Assembly: GCF_010727945.1 (NCBI RefSeq)
Contig: NZ_AP022569.1
Coordinates: forward strand, 4,464,001 to 4,528,000
Source of the DNA: Mycobacterium cookii
GTDB taxonomy: Bacteria; Actinomycetota; Actinomycetes; Mycobacteriales; Mycobacteriaceae
Direction of reading: 5' to 3'
Length of the DNA: 64,000 nucleotides
The position numbers and the translations under genes are program-made. The notes under the pieces are model-generated. The model did no database searches and was not told where the DNA came from. It worked only from the letters and a program-made list of their open reading frames with translations. Positions 41,302 to 51,240 of this stretch are shown piece after piece. Positions within the stretch are counted from its first letter, which is position 1. Each line of letters opens with the position of its first letter.

Positions 41302-42212
41302 CGTCCGAGCGTCCCACTGACATAGATGATTTCGCCCAGCGGGTCGTCGTTCTCCGGACCGGGCAACGGAAGTCCGTTGGCGGCGAACAGATCCGCACGC
41401 GGGGTCCCGGTGGCACCCCATCCCTTGCCACGCAGATAGTCGATGACGTGGCTGCGCTCGCCGGCGTACACCAGCGACGTCATGTCGAGGTCCAGACCGT
41501 GCTGGCGAAATAGGGCCGTCCGTTCGCGAGCCTGTTCGAGGTCCAGATCCTTCATCCCCGGAACGTATTCGGTGGCGATGGCGCTGCCGGGCACGCTCAG
41601 CGCCGTGATGTTGTCGAACAACCGGTCCTGGGCGTCAGACGGCAGGTAGATCAGCAGGCCCTCGGCCAGCCACGCCGTCGGCTTGCCGGTATCCAGCCCG
41701 GCTGCCTGCAGTGCGGCCGGCCAGTCGGCGCGCAGATCGATGGAGACCGTGCGACGCGTCGCGGTGGGCTGCGCGCCGAGATCGGCGAGAGTCCTTGTCT
41801 TGAACTCGATCACCTGAGGCTGGTCTATCTCATAGACCGTGGTGCCGTCGGTCCAGGGCAGTCGGTACGCGCGGGAATCCAGCCCCGACGCCAGGATCAC
41901 CACCTGCCGCACGCCTGCGCCGACGGCATCGAGCAGGTAATCGTCGAAATACTTGGTGCGAACGGCCATTCCGTTGATGATCGCCTGGGTTCGGTCCGGC
42001 GACGTGTCCGGGAACAGTGAGAGGTCCAGTTCGTCGTCGATCATCTTGACGAAGAAGTCCAGCCCGACGGCCCGCACCAGGGGGTCGGCATACGGGTCGT
42101 TGATCAGCGGGTTCTCGGCCTTGGTCGCCATCGCCCGACCGGCGGCGACCATCGTCGCGGTGGCGCCCACACTGGAGGCGAGATCCCAGCTGTCGTCGTC
42201 GGTGCGGGTCAT
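41298..42212 (-). CDS. SAM-dependent methyltransferase (mycobacterial LCM-like family), paralogue 1
   Basis: A 304-aa protein of the large mycobacterial S-adenosylmethionine methyltransferase family related to leucine carboxyl methyltransferases (PF04072/TIGR00027). Hallmarks shared by all five copies in the window are the N-terminal [35 protein letters not shown] (SAM loop), [30 protein letters not shown] and [11 protein letters not shown]. The ATG at 42212 overlaps the stop of paralogue 2 (4 bp); the longer open frame upstream is not coding. Substrates are unknown, probably lipids or small acids. Confidence 0.9.
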   Translation of the reverse strand: MTRTDDDSWDLASSVGATATMVAAGRAMATKAENPLINDPYADPLVRAVGLDFFVKMIDDELDLSLFPDTSPDRTQAIINGMAVRTKYFDDYLLDAVGAGVRQVVILASGLDSRAYRLPWTDGTTVYEIDQPQVIEFKTRTLADLGAQPTATRRTVSIDLRADWPAALQAAGLDTGKPTAWLAEGLLIYLPSDAQDRLFDNITALSVPGSAIATEYVPGMKDLDLEQARERTALFRQHGLDLDMTSLVYAGERSHVIDYLRGKGWGATGTPRADLFAANGLPLPGPENDDPLGEIIYVSGTLGR

Positions 42213-43111
42213 TTCAGCGTCGCGTCGACGTAACTCATCTCCCGGAACATTGACATCGACTCGTCCTCCGGGAAGGTGAATCCGTTGCGCTCGTACAGTT
42301 CCGGCGCGGGATGGGCGGTCACCTGCCACCCGTGACCGTTCAGATAGTCGATCACGTTGCTGCGCTCGCCGTGGTAGAACAGGTCGGCCGGGTTGAGGTC
42401 GAAACCCGCTTTGCGCCAACGCTCGCCGATGCGCTGCACGCTTTCCCGGGAGAAGGCATCCGGGTGGGAGATGTGCTCGGTGGCCAGCCGACTGCCCGGT
42501 GCGCTGAGCGCGGTGATGTTGTCGAACAGCCGATCCTGCGCCTCGGACGGCAGGTAGGGCAGCAGCCCTTCGGCGCTCCACGCCGCCGGTTTGTTGACAT
42601 CGAAACCACGGTCTCGCAAAGCAGTTGGCCAATCATCGCGCAGGTCGATACTGACTGTGCGGCGCTCGGCTGTCGGGTCGGCGCCGAGGCCGGCCAGAGT
42701 GTTGGTCTTGAAGTCGATCACCTGCGGTTGGTCGATCTCGTAGACCACCGTTCCGGCCGGCCAGGGCAGCCGGTAGGCCCTGGTGTCCAGGCCGGACGCC
42801 AGGATCACCGCCTGCCGGATTCCGGAGTTGGTGGCGGCGATGAAGAAGTCGTCGAAAAACCTTGTGCGCACGGTCATCTGCTCGGCCCGTGTGCGGGCGG
42901 TCATCGCCGAGTCGTCGTCCAGGTTGATCTCGCCGTCGATCAGGCGGATGAACGGGGGAAGGCCCACCGCGCGGACCAGTGGATCGGCGAACGGGTCGTC
43001 GAGCAGCGGGTCGGGCCCCTTCGAGGCCAGCGCGCGCGAGGCCGCCACCATGGTCGCGGTGGCCCCCACACTGGAGGCCAGATCCCAGCTGTCGTCATGG
43101 GTACGTGGCAT
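42209..43111 (-). CDS. SAM-dependent methyltransferase, paralogue 2
   Basis: A 300-aa copy with [42 protein letters not shown] and [22 protein letters not shown]. The C-terminal part ([24 protein letters not shown] region) differs from its neighbours, as expected for divergent acceptor sites. Middle gene of a three-gene operon: 10 bp after paralogue 3, and 4-bp overlap with paralogue 1. Confidence 0.9.
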   Translation of the reverse strand: MPRTHDDSWDLASSVGATATMVAASRALASKGPDPLLDDPFADPLVRAVGLPPFIRLIDGEINLDDDSAMTARTRAEQMTVRTRFFDDFFIAATNSGIRQAVILASGLDTRAYRLPWPAGTVVYEIDQPQVIDFKTNTLAGLGADPTAERRTVSIDLRDDWPTALRDRGFDVNKPAAWSAEGLLPYLPSEAQDRLFDNITALSAPGSRLATEHISHPDAFSRESVQRIGERWRKAGFDLNPADLFYHGERSNVIDYLNGHGWQVTAHPAPELYERNGFTFPEDESMSMFREMSYVDATLK

Positions 43112-43121
43112 CGAATGGCTC

Positions 43122-44060
43122 CTAGTTCTTGTAGGTCAGCGTGCCGCTGACATAGAGGCGGTCGGCGAACGGCAGGTCGTCCTCGACGATCGGCGGAAGT
43201 CCGTTGGCCGCGAACAGTTCTCGGATTGTGCTGCCACTCATCTGCCATCCGCGCTCGGACAGGTAGACGGCGGCTTCGTTGCGGTCGCCGAAGTAGACCA
43301 GCTCGGTCATGTCGAGGTCGAGCCCGTGTTTGCGCCAGCGCTGCGAGACGGTCCGCATGCGTTCTTTGACCCGCTCCTCGTGGGCTGGCTCGCGAGTGGG
43401 CCCGCTTTCGGTAGCGATGCGACTGCCCGGCGCGCTCAGCTCAGTGATGGTGTCCAGCAAGCGATCCTGCGCGTCGGGCGGCAGGTAGCCCAGCAGGCCT
43501 TCGGCGCTCCACGCGGTGGGCTGACTGGGATCGAATCCCGCCGCCTGCAGCGCGGCCGGCCAGTCGTCGCGCAGGTCGACGGCGACCGTGCGACGGTGGG
43601 CGGTGGGCTGGGCGCCCAACTCGGCCAGCGTGCGTGTTTTGAATTCGATGACTTGCGGCTGGTCGATCTCGTACACCGTGGTGCCGTTGGCCCAGGGCAG
43701 CCGATAGGCGCGGGCGTCCAGCCCGGACGCCAGGATGACCGCCTGGCGGATGCCCGCGTTGGTGGCATCGACGAAGAACTCGTCGAAGAATTTGGTGCGG
43801 ACCGCCATGTTGTGGGTCATCCGCTGCACGCCCGCGGGGGAGCCGTCGCCGTCGTCTTCGAGGTCCGCGGGAGTCAGCTCGCCGGTGGCCAGTTTGGTGA
43901 ACAGCTCCAGACCCACCGCCCGAACCAGTGGCTCGGCGTACGGGTCGTTGATCAACGGGGTCTCGGCCTTGCTTGCCATTGCGCGGGCGGACGCGACCAT
44001 CGTGGCGGTGGCGCCGACGCTCGAAGCCAGGTCCCAGTTGTCGTCGTCGGTACGTGCCAT
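43122..44060 (-). CDS. SAM-dependent methyltransferase, paralogue 3
   Basis: A 312-aa copy, first in the three-gene operon. N-terminus [34 protein letters not shown] loop [29 protein letters not shown]. Distinctive insertion [17 protein letters not shown] at about residue 75. The ATG at 44060 follows CCCTGCAGG/AGGGAGGC-like sequence and is preferred to an upstream ATG at 44117. The shared motif TTGGCTAAGTA lies 30 bp upstream. Confidence 0.9.
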   Translation of the reverse strand: MARTDDDNWDLASSVGATATMVASARAMASKAETPLINDPYAEPLVRAVGLELFTKLATGELTPADLEDDGDGSPAGVQRMTHNMAVRTKFFDEFFVDATNAGIRQAVILASGLDARAYRLPWANGTTVYEIDQPQVIEFKTRTLAELGAQPTAHRRTVAVDLRDDWPAALQAAGFDPSQPTAWSAEGLLGYLPPDAQDRLLDTITELSAPGSRIATESGPTREPAHEERVKERMRTVSQRWRKHGLDLDMTELVYFGDRNEAAVYLSERGWQMSGSTIRELFAANGLPPIVEDDLPFADRLYVSGTLTYKN

Positions 44061-44089
44061 CGCTGCCTCCCTGCAGGACGCGGAGTGGT

Positions 44090-44100
44090 TACTTAGCCAA
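44090..44100 (-). promoter_or_regulatory. Shared 11-bp motif upstream of methyltransferase operon A
   Basis: TACTTAGCCAA on the plus strand (TTGGCTAAGTA in the direction of transcription), 30 bp before the start of paralogue 3. The identical 11-mer stands 33 bp before paralogue 5 at 51241-51251, suggesting a common regulator or promoter element for both operons. Confidence 0.5.
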
Positions 44101-44223
44101 TATAACGAGGCTACCACGCTACAGAAATGGGGCTTGTGTAGTCATCTTGCCGAAATCCACGTCGAAGACCGGGTATCCGCGTAACGCTGAGGCCATGGTT
44201 TACCTCGAGGTCGAGGCGCCCTG

Positions 44224-45456
44224 ATGTGGGCGCTGGTTTTCGGCGTGCCGCCGGAGCCGTTCGACATCCCCGACGACGCCAACGTGCTGACCAAGAATTT
44301 TGGGTCCAGCCCGGTTGCGTTGCAGCAGGTGCCGGATCCTGTACTGCTGCATGACGATTGGGTGATAACCCGGCCGCGGCTGACCGGGATCTGCGGCTCG
44401 GACTCCAAGCAGATCTTGCTGGACTTCGGTGCGGGCGACGCCGACAACGCGATGGCGGCGTTTTGTTCGTTTCCGCAAGTCATGGGCCACGAAGTGGTTG
44501 CCGACGTGGTCGAGCTGGGGCCGAAGGCCCGTGGGCTGGAGGTGGGCCAGCGCGTGGTGCTCAATCCGTGGCTGTCCTGCCGGCCACGCGGGGTCGAGCC
44601 GCCCTGTCCGGCCTGCCAGAGCGGCGACTACAGCCTGTGCTGGAGCTTCTGTGACGGCGACATCAAACCCGGGATCCACACCGGGGTGTCCGCCGATGTC
44701 ACCGGTGGCTACGCCGAGTTGATGCCGGCGCACGACAGCATGCTGTTCGCGGTGCCCGATTCGGTGCCCGACGAACTGGCCGTGTTCGCCGATCCGTTCT
44801 CGGTGTCGCTGCACGCCGTTACCCGTCACCCGCCGCCGCGGTCGGGCCGCGTCCTGGTGTACGGCGCCGGCTCGCTGGGCCTGTGCGCGGTGGCGATTCT
44901 GCGGGCGCTCTATCCGGATGTGGCGGTGGCGGCGGTGGCCCGATTCGACGCGCAGGCCGAGTTGGCCCGCCGGTTCGGCGCGGAGCTCGTGCTGGCGCAC
45001 GAGCCACGGCTGGCTGTCATCGAAGAACTGGTGCGCTGGGGCGGCGGCCGGCTGTGGCAGCCGCTGCACGGCTTGCCGATGGCCCACCCGGGTGCGGTCG
45101 ATGTCGTCTACGACACGATCGGCAAACCGGAGACGTTCGAAGTGGGCGTCCGAGTCCTGACCGCGCGCGGGACGCTGGTGAAGGCCGGCGTGCACGCGCC
45201 CGGCCGGTGGGAGTGGAGCCCGTTGTACTTCAAGGAGATCAATTGGGTCGGCAGCAACGCGTTCGGCATCGAGGAGGTCGACGGGCACCGCCGGCACGCG
45301 ATCGCGCATTACCTCGATCTGGTTGTCGACAGCCGAATTGATCTGCGTCCCATGCTGACTCACGTTTTCCGGCTCAACCAATGGCGCGATGCCTTTCTGG
45401 CCATCGCCAACCAGGGCGACAGCGGAGCCGTCAAGGTGGCCATCGATCAGCGCTGA
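44224..45456 (+). CDS. Zinc-dependent alcohol dehydrogenase (MDR family)
   Basis: A 410-aa medium-chain dehydrogenase. The catalytic-zinc ligands are in GICGSDSKQ and VMGHEVVADV, the structural zinc lobe is CPACQSGDYSLC, and the NAD(P)-binding loop is VYGAGSLGLCAVAIL. A proline-rich catalytic lobe insert (LNPWLSCRPRGVEPP) is longer than usual. Its substrate is likely a polyol, amino alcohol or sugar acid, given the adjacent aldolase and kinase. Start ATG overlaps the stop of a 9-codon open stretch; no strong ribosome-binding site is seen. Confidence 0.85.
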   Translation: MWALVFGVPPEPFDIPDDANVLTKNFGSSPVALQQVPDPVLLHDDWVITRPRLTGICGSDSKQILLDFGAGDADNAMAAFCSFPQVMGHEVVADVVELGPKARGLEVGQRVVLNPWLSCRPRGVEPPCPACQSGDYSLCWSFCDGDIKPGIHTGVSADVTGGYAELMPAHDSMLFAVPDSVPDELAVFADPFSVSLHAVTRHPPPRSGRVLVYGAGSLGLCAVAILRALYPDVAVAAVARFDAQAELARRFGAELVLAHEPRLAVIEELVRWGGGRLWQPLHGLPMAHPGAVDVVYDTIGKPETFEVGVRVLTARGTLVKAGVHAPGRWEWSPLYFKEINWVGSNAFGIEEVDGHRRHAIAHYLDLVVDSRIDLRPMLTHVFRLNQWRDAFLAIANQGDSGAVKVAIDQR

Positions 45457-45470
45457 GAGGCAGGACCCTG

Positions 45471-46388
45471 TCAGAGCGGCTCGAAATCCAGCCAGTGGTC
45501 GACGTCGAATTGTCCTGCCACGGCCCGGATCGTCGCGCCGCCATGACCCGGATAGTGCGCGGGTATGACGGCGGCATGTGCCTCGACGGCCTCGGTGAAT
45601 ATCCGTCGCCGGGTCGCCGTCGCCGCACCTGCATTCACGTCAAAGGCGCACGGGTCGGCGGGGCGGCGCAGCTGCACCGGGCTGTGGGTGAGATCGCCGA
45701 CGAACACCGCCGGCTGACCCGCATCCAGCCACAGCACCGAGGAGCCCGGTGTGTGCCCGGGGGCGGGGCGCAGCCGCAGCGACGGACTTATCTGAAAGTC
45801 ATCCGACCACCGGACGAGCTGTCCCGCCTCCTCGATGGGTGCGACGCTGTCGGCGAACACCAGCAGGTTGCCGCGCTGGGTGGCCGCCTCCTCGTCGGTT
45901 CGTGGCGTTTGCGTTGCCGCGGGCCCGTCGGGTGCAAAGTAGGCGTAGTCGGCGGCAGGCGCCACGTATCGGGCATTGGGAAAGGTCGGCACCCAGGAGT
46001 CGTTGTCTCGCATAGTGTTCCAGCCGACATGGTCGGAGTGGATGTGAGTGTTGACCACGACGTCGACCTCGTTGCGGTCGATGCCCGCCGCCTCGCACGC
46101 AGCCAGGAAACCGGTGTTCAGGTGATCCAGCGGCGGCATGTGCGGGCGCGGGCGGTCGTTGCCGACGCCGGTGTCGACGACCACGATCAGCCCGTCGACC
46201 TCGATGACCCAGCTTTGGATCGCGATATGCCACTGGTCGGCGGCGGGGTCGAAGAAATCCGGCACCAGCAGGTCGCTGTTGTCCAGCCAACCCGACTGTG
46301 GCGTCTGGGAGAAGAAGCTGGTATTCAGGTCGAATTTCAGTTCCAGCACCCGCGTCACACAGGCGCGACCAAGCTGAACACCGCTCAT
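45471..46388 (-). CDS. MBL-fold metallo-hydrolase
   Basis: A 305-aa metallo-beta-lactamase-fold hydrolase with the HxHxDH metal motif in VVNTHIHSDHVGWNT, a downstream His in PAPGHTPGSSVLWL, Asp in VFVGDLTHSP and the last His in IPAHYPGHGG. The overall pattern is that of lactonase-like enzymes. With the adjacent sugar dehydrogenase and aldolase, a lactonase step is plausible but not proven. Cytosolic (no signal peptide). Last of the minus-strand run hydroxyacid dehydrogenase - aldolase - MBL. Confidence 0.85.
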   Translation of the reverse strand: MSGVQLGRACVTRVLELKFDLNTSFFSQTPQSGWLDNSDLLVPDFFDPAADQWHIAIQSWVIEVDGLIVVVDTGVGNDRPRPHMPPLDHLNTGFLAACEAAGIDRNEVDVVVNTHIHSDHVGWNTMRDNDSWVPTFPNARYVAPAADYAYFAPDGPAATQTPRTDEEAATQRGNLLVFADSVAPIEEAGQLVRWSDDFQISPSLRLRPAPGHTPGSSVLWLDAGQPAVFVGDLTHSPVQLRRPADPCAFDVNAGAATATRRRIFTEAVEAHAAVIPAHYPGHGGATIRAVAGQFDVDHWLDFEPL

Positions 46389-46390
46389 CG

Positions 46391-47053
46391 CTACATCGGA
46401 TTCGCGCGCAAATAGCTGTACACGCCGCCGAAGTTCGCGTTGACATCCTCGGGTATCGGCACCGGGCCACCGAGAGCCCTTGCTCCCCAGACGATTTGAG
46501 CAGTCCGCTCGACAAGCGCGGTGACATGCAGGACCTTGTCCGGCCGCGGCCCGACTGCCACCAGGCCGTGGTTGGCGATCAGCGCCGCGGCCCGGCCTTC
46601 CAGGGCTTTCACCGCGTTGCTGCCGACTTCGGGGGTGCCCGACGCCGCGTACTCACTGCAGCGGATGTCGCCGCCGCAGTAGATCGCGAACTCGTCGATA
46701 CAGGCCGGGATCGGCTGATGGGCGATCGCGAACATGGTGGCCCACACCGGGTGACTGTGGATGACGCTGCCGATGTCGTCGAACGCCTGGAAGCAGGCCA
46801 GGTGCAATTGCATCTCCGTCGACGGCGAACGGCCATCAGCGGCCTGCAGCACCACGCCGTCCGGGTCGACCACCACCAGATCGTCCAGCGTCATGTCGGC
46901 GTAGTCGACCGACGACGGGGTGATGACCAGGTTGCCGTCAACACGGCGCGCCGAGATGTTTCCGGCGGTGCCCTCGACCAGCCCGCGGCGCAGCATGTCC
47001 TTGGCCGCTGCCAGCACCGCGGCTGCGGTGTCGGGGACAGATCTGACAGTCAC
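46391..47053 (-). CDS. fucA: Class II aldolase (L-fuculose-phosphate aldolase-like)
   Basis: A 220-aa AraD/FucA-type aldolase. The phosphate loop TAGNISAR, acid/base Glu in STEMQLHLA, zinc His pair in IHSHPVWAT and third His in ANHGLVAVG are present. These enzymes cleave phosphorylated sugars or sugar acids to DHAP or pyruvate plus an aldehyde. It overlaps the hydroxyacid dehydrogenase stop by 4 bp and lies 2 bp upstream of the MBL gene. The symbol follows the M. tuberculosis Rv0727c name; the substrate is not certain. Confidence 0.87.
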   Translation of the reverse strand: MTVRSVPDTAAAVLAAAKDMLRRGLVEGTAGNISARRVDGNLVITPSSVDYADMTLDDLVVVDPDGVVLQAADGRSPSTEMQLHLACFQAFDDIGSVIHSHPVWATMFAIAHQPIPACIDEFAIYCGGDIRCSEYAASGTPEVGSNAVKALEGRAAALIANHGLVAVGPRPDKVLHVTALVERTAQIVWGARALGGPVPIPEDVNANFGGVYSYLRANPM

Positions 47054-48030
47054 GGTCCTAGCACCTCCGGGTTGACGATGTGGGCAGGTGGCTTGCCGGA
47101 CAGCAGCGCCTCGATGTCGTCGGCCACCATCTGCGCCTGCCGCGCTTCAGTGTTCCACGTCGCGCCGCCGATATGCGGCGTCAGCACGACATTGGGCATC
47201 GCGATCAACGGGTGATCGGTGGGCAGCCACTCCCCGGCGAAGTGGTCGAGCCCGGCGGCGGCCACCTTGCCACTGCGCAGCGCGTCGACCAGCGCATCGG
47301 TGTCGTGCAGTTGAGCCCGGGCGCTGTTGAGGTAGACGACGCCGTCACGCATCGCCGCGAACTGCTCGGCACCGATCAGGCCTTCGGTGTCCGCGGACAC
47401 CGGTGCGTGCAGCGAGACGATGTCGGCCTCGGCCAACAACTCGTCCAGGCTGTGCCGGGCGTCGTCGTTGAACGGGTCGTAGGCGATCACCCGCATGCCC
47501 AGCCCCGCCATCCGCCATTGCACCGCCCGGCCGACCGCGCCCAGGCCGATCAGCCCGGCGGTCCGGCCGGCCACCTCCCATGCGCGGAAGCGCTGATACG
47601 GAATGCTGCCGTCGCGGAACACTTCTCCGGCCCGCACGTCGGCGTCGGCGCCGAGGACCTGGCGGGTGGCGGCGAACAGCAGCGCCAGCGTCATCTCGGC
47701 GACTGCGTCGGCGTTGCGGCCCGGGGTGTTCAGCACCGGAATCCCGGCCGCCGTCGCGCCGGCGACGTCGACGTTGTTGGGGTCGCCGCGGGTGGCGGCG
47801 ATGGCCCGCAAGCCAAGCTCGAACACCGGGCCTTTGACTGAATCACTTTCCACCACAACGATATCGGCGCGTTCGGCAGAGATCCGCTCGGCCAGCTGCT
47901 CGGCGCTGTAGATGCGCAGCGGCCGCTGATCGATCCATGGGTCGTAGACGACATCGGCCAGTCGCCGCAACTTTTCGAATCCCTCACCACGCAGCGGGGC
48001 CGTCACCAAAGCACGCGTCACGACTGCCAA
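47050..48030 (-). CDS. D-isomer 2-hydroxyacid dehydrogenase (SerA-like)
   Basis: A 326-aa NAD-dependent D-2-hydroxyacid dehydrogenase. NAD loop GLIGLGAVGRAVQWRMAGLGMRVIAYDP, catalytic Arg in YLNSARAQLHD, Glu region AGLDHFAGEWLPTDHPL and catalytic His in TPHIGGATWNTEA are intact. It lacks the C-terminal ACT domain of biosynthetic SerA, so 3-phosphoglycerate is not the assured substrate; it more likely oxidises or reduces a sugar-derived hydroxyacid. M. tuberculosis serA2 (Rv0728c) is the positional match. First gene of the operon, only 12 bp from the divergent kinase. Confidence 0.85.
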   Translation of the reverse strand: MAVVTRALVTAPLRGEGFEKLRRLADVVYDPWIDQRPLRIYSAEQLAERISAERADIVVVESDSVKGPVFELGLRAIAATRGDPNNVDVAGATAAGIPVLNTPGRNADAVAEMTLALLFAATRQVLGADADVRAGEVFRDGSIPYQRFRAWEVAGRTAGLIGLGAVGRAVQWRMAGLGMRVIAYDPFNDDARHSLDELLAEADIVSLHAPVSADTEGLIGAEQFAAMRDGVVYLNSARAQLHDTDALVDALRSGKVAAAGLDHFAGEWLPTDHPLIAMPNVVLTPHIGGATWNTEARQAQMVADDIEALLSGKPPAHIVNPEVLGP

Positions 48031-48042
48031 TGCTGGCGTACG

Positions 48043-49374
48043 GTGACGCCCGTGTCAGGCGAAGAGGTCACAATCGGCATCGACATCGGCACCACCGCCG
48101 TCAAAGCGGTCGCCGCCGATGCCGACGGCCGGGTGGTCGCTCGGACCCGGATTCCGCACCAGCTGCGAGTGCCGGCGCCGGATCGCCTCGAGCACGACGC
48201 GGACGAGGCGTGGCGGCGGGGCCCGCTGGCGGCGCTGAACCAGCTGGCCCGCCCGGACGCGCTCGCGGTCGCGGTGTCGGCGATGGTGCCGTCGCTGACC
48301 GCCGTCGACGCCGACGGCCGTCCGATCAGCCCGGGCCTGCTGTACGGCGACGGTCGTGGCCGCGTTCCCGGAACTCCCGCCGACGGACCGTTTCCGGTGG
48401 GCGAGGCCGCCGAGTTTCTGCGCTGGACGGCGGCGCACGCACCCGATGCGGCCGGGTACTGGCCGGCCCCGGCGGTGGCCAACTATGCGCTGGCCGGGCA
48501 GGCGGTGGTCGATTTCCCGACCGCCTTCACCGCGGCACCACTGTTCGATGCCACCGGCTGGAACGCCGAGGTGTGCGGACAGTACGGCGCGACGGCCGGA
48601 CAGTTGCCCCGCGTGGAGGCTCCGGGTACCGCGGCCGGGCAGGTGGGCGATGCCGTTGTGGCGGTGGGGGCCATCGACGCGCTGTGCGAGCAGCTGGTGT
48701 CCGGCGCCGACAATGCCGGAGACGTGCTGGTGCTGTGCGGCACCACCCTGATCGTGTGGGTGACCGTGCCCGAGGCGCAACAGGTTCCGGGCCTGTGGAC
48801 CATTCCCACGGCGACCGGCATGAGTCAGATCGGCGGGGCTAGCAACGCCGGCGGGCTGTTCCTCGGCTGGGTCGATCGCGTCCTGGCGCCGGGGAACGCC
48901 GATGCTGTCGATCCGCGGCGGGTGCCGGTGTGGTCGCCCTACCTGCGCGGTGAGCGCACACCATTCCACGACCCGGACCGTCGCGGGATGCTCGACGGGT
49001 TGGAACTCGGTCACGACGCGGCGGCGCTGCGTCGGGCGGCTTTCGAGGCGTCGGGTTTCGTTGTCCGACAACTGATCGAGCTGAGCGGAGCGGGCGTGAC
49101 GCGGATCGTGGCGGCCGGTGGCGGCACCCGGGTGCTGCCGTGGATGCAGGCCATCGCCGACGCCACCGGCCGGCCGGTACAGGTGTCCGGGGTGGCCGAA
49201 GGTGCGGCGCTGGGCGCGGCGTTTCTGGCCCGGATGGCGGTCGGCAAGGAGTCGGCGATCACCGATGCCGCGAGGTGGGCGACTGTCGAGCGGGTGGTCG
49301 AGCCGCGGGCGGCGTGGGTGGAGCCGGTGGGTGAGCGGTATCGCCGCTTCCTGGAACTGGCGTCGCTACGGTAG
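48043..49374 (+). CDS. xylB: FGGY-family carbohydrate kinase (XylB-like)
   Basis: A 443-aa FGGY kinase, somewhat shorter than typical (480-520). The N-terminal phosphate loop is IGIDIGTTAVKAVAAD, the substrate Asp lies in GLLYGDGRGR, and the C-terminal ATP site is VTRIVAAGGGTRVLPWMQAIADATGRPV. It probably phosphorylates the sugar or polyol processed by the adjacent dehydrogenases and aldolase. GTG start, 12 bp from the divergent dehydrogenase gene. Its last 9 bp overlap methyltransferase paralogue 4. The xylB name is by M. tuberculosis position (Rv0729), not proof of xylulose specificity. Confidence 0.85.
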   Translation: MTPVSGEEVTIGIDIGTTAVKAVAADADGRVVARTRIPHQLRVPAPDRLEHDADEAWRRGPLAALNQLARPDALAVAVSAMVPSLTAVDADGRPISPGLLYGDGRGRVPGTPADGPFPVGEAAEFLRWTAAHAPDAAGYWPAPAVANYALAGQAVVDFPTAFTAAPLFDATGWNAEVCGQYGATAGQLPRVEAPGTAAGQVGDAVVAVGAIDALCEQLVSGADNAGDVLVLCGTTLIVWVTVPEAQQVPGLWTIPTATGMSQIGGASNAGGLFLGWVDRVLAPGNADAVDPRRVPVWSPYLRGERTPFHDPDRRGMLDGLELGHDAAALRRAAFEASGFVVRQLIELSGAGVTRIVAAGGGTRVLPWMQAIADATGRPVQVSGVAEGAALGAAFLARMAVGKESAITDAARWATVERVVEPRAAWVEPVGERYRRFLELASLR

Positions 49375-50286
49375 CTCGGCCGAGACGTATCTGATGTCGC
49401 CGAACGCCACCATCGACGGAGCGTCCGGAAACTCGAAACCGTTGGCGCTGTACAGCTCTGGCGTGGTGCGCACGGTGGTCCGCCAGCCGTGACCGGCCAG
49501 ATACTCCACCGCGTCGTTGCGCTCACCGTCGTACACCAGCTCGGACCAGTTCAGGTTCAGCCCGAGGCGTTGCCAGCGCTCGCTGATCTCGTTGCCCCGG
49601 TTGGCGATTCGATCGTGGATGTCGGGAACGTAACCGGTGCCGATCCGGCTTCCGGTCGCACTGAGCGCGGTGATGCTGTCGAACAACCGATCCTGGGCGT
49701 CCGGCGGCAGATACCCCAGTAGCCCCTCGGCGATCCATGCTGTCGGCCGCTCGGTATCAAAGCCCTTGTCTCGCAATGCCATCGGCCAGTCGTCTCGCAG
49801 GTCGGCGGCCACCGCCCTGCGATCGGCGGACGGGTTTGCGCCCAGATCGGCCAGCGTGCGGGTCTTGAACTCGATCACCTGCGGCTGGTCAACCTCGAAC
49901 ACCACGGTTCCGGACGGCCACGGCAACCGGTAGGCGCGGGTGTCGAGGCCGGCGGCCAGAATCACGGCCTGGCGCACACCCGCTGCGGCTGCGTCGGTGA
50001 AGAATGTGTCGAAGAACCGGGTTCGCACGGCCATGCCCTCGGCCAGCCGTCGCGCCGTGAACGCTGGATCGTCGTCGGTGAGCTCGATCTCGCCGTCCAT
50101 CATCTTGATGAACGCCTCCACCCCGACCGCCCTGACCAATGGCTCGGCATACGGGTCGTCGATCAGCGGATCCGGGCCCTTCGACGCCATAGCGCGACGG
50201 GCGGCCACGGCGGTGGCGGTGGCCCCCACGCTGGATGCCAGATCCCAGCTGTCGCCGTCGTGTCGTGCGGTGTCCTTCGCTGCCAT
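49366..50286 (-). CDS. SAM-dependent methyltransferase, paralogue 4
   Basis: A 306-aa copy with [67 protein letters not shown] and [22 protein letters not shown]. It has a slightly different N-terminus (MAAKDTARHDG). Second gene of operon B, 10 bp after paralogue 5; its 3' end overlaps the FGGY kinase by 9 bp. Confidence 0.9.
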   Translation of the reverse strand: MAAKDTARHDGDSWDLASSVGATATAVAARRAMASKGPDPLIDDPYAEPLVRAVGVEAFIKMMDGEIELTDDDPAFTARRLAEGMAVRTRFFDTFFTDAAAAGVRQAVILAAGLDTRAYRLPWPSGTVVFEVDQPQVIEFKTRTLADLGANPSADRRAVAADLRDDWPMALRDKGFDTERPTAWIAEGLLGYLPPDAQDRLFDSITALSATGSRIGTGYVPDIHDRIANRGNEISERWQRLGLNLNWSELVYDGERNDAVEYLAGHGWRTTVRTTPELYSANGFEFPDAPSMVAFGDIRYVSAELP

Positions 50287-50296
50287 GTCCGACCTC

Positions 50297-51208
50297 CTAT
50301 GTGCGGGTGGCGATCAGGGAGACGATGTTGCGGAATGCGGCCAGGGCGTCGTCGCCAGGGAATGCCCGGCCGTATTCGCCGAACAGCTCGCGTCGATTGC
50401 GGGCGTGCACCCGCCAGCCTCGATCGCCGAGATAGTCCGCGACGTTGTTGCGGTCGCCCTCGTAGAACAACCCGGACAGGTCGACATCGCAGCCGAGATT
50501 GGCCCAGCGGTCGCTCATCGCCTGACCGCGTTCGGCCATCGTCGAACCGTTGTCCGGGTGATATTCGGTGGCCAGCCGGCTGCCCGGCGCGCTGAGCGCG
50601 GTGATGTGGTCGAACAGCCGGTCCTGCGCTTCGGGCGGCAGGTACATCAACAGCCCTTCGGCGCTCCACGCCGACGGCTTAGTGGCGTCGAAGCCGCTGT
50701 CGCGCAAGGCGGCCGGCCAATCGTCTCGCAGGTCGACGCTGACCGTGCGGCGCTCAGCGGTCGGCTCGGCGCCCAGCCGGGCCATTGTCCCGGTCTTGAA
50801 AGCGACGACCTGGGGTTGGTCGACTTCGTAGACGACGGTGCCGGCGGGCCAGGGTAGGCGGTATGCCCTGGCGTCCAGACCGGCGGCCAGGATGACGGCC
50901 TGGCCGATCCCGGCCTCGGCGGCGTCGACGAAGAACTCGTCGAAGAATCTGGTGCGCACCGCCAGCGAGTCGGTCTCCGTCTGCAGTTCCTTGTCACCGT
51001 CCACGCTCGCCGCCGCGGGGTCGATCTCGCCGTCGACCACCCGGGTGAAGAAGTCGATGCCCACCGCTCGGACCAGTGGACCGGCGAACGGGTCGTTGAT
51101 GATGGGGTCGTCGTCTTCGGTGGCCAGTGCCCGGGCCGCCGCGACCATGGTCGCCGTGGCGCCCACACTGGAGGCCAAGTCCCAACTGTCGGTATCGCTG
51201 CGCGGCAT
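50297..51208 (-). CDS. SAM-dependent methyltransferase, paralogue 5
   Basis: A 303-aa copy, first gene of operon B. N-terminus [37 protein letters not shown] loop [42 protein letters not shown]. The ATG at 51208 is supported by GGGAGGG on the coding strand; an ATG 33 bp upstream lacks one. The 11-bp motif shared with operon A is 33 bp upstream. Confidence 0.9.
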   Translation of the reverse strand: MPRSDTDSWDLASSVGATATMVAAARALATEDDDPIINDPFAGPLVRAVGIDFFTRVVDGEIDPAAASVDGDKELQTETDSLAVRTRFFDEFFVDAAEAGIGQAVILAAGLDARAYRLPWPAGTVVYEVDQPQVVAFKTGTMARLGAEPTAERRTVSVDLRDDWPAALRDSGFDATKPSAWSAEGLLMYLPPEAQDRLFDHITALSAPGSRLATEYHPDNGSTMAERGQAMSDRWANLGCDVDLSGLFYEGDRNNVADYLGDRGWRVHARNRRELFGEYGRAFPGDDALAAFRNIVSLIATRT

Positions 51209-51240
51209 CGTCACCCTCCCCGTCGTTGCCGTTGGCTTCA

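Noticed and set aside
41298..42632. A longer 444-residue version of methyltransferase paralogue 1
   Set aside because: The extra N-terminal part is the shadow of paralogue 2 in another frame; the family start ([14 protein letters not shown]) lies at 42212.
44195..44224. A 9-codon leader peptide (MVYLEVEAP) overlapping the MDR dehydrogenase start
   Set aside because: Too short to judge and without a clear ribosome-binding site; a chance open stretch is as likely.
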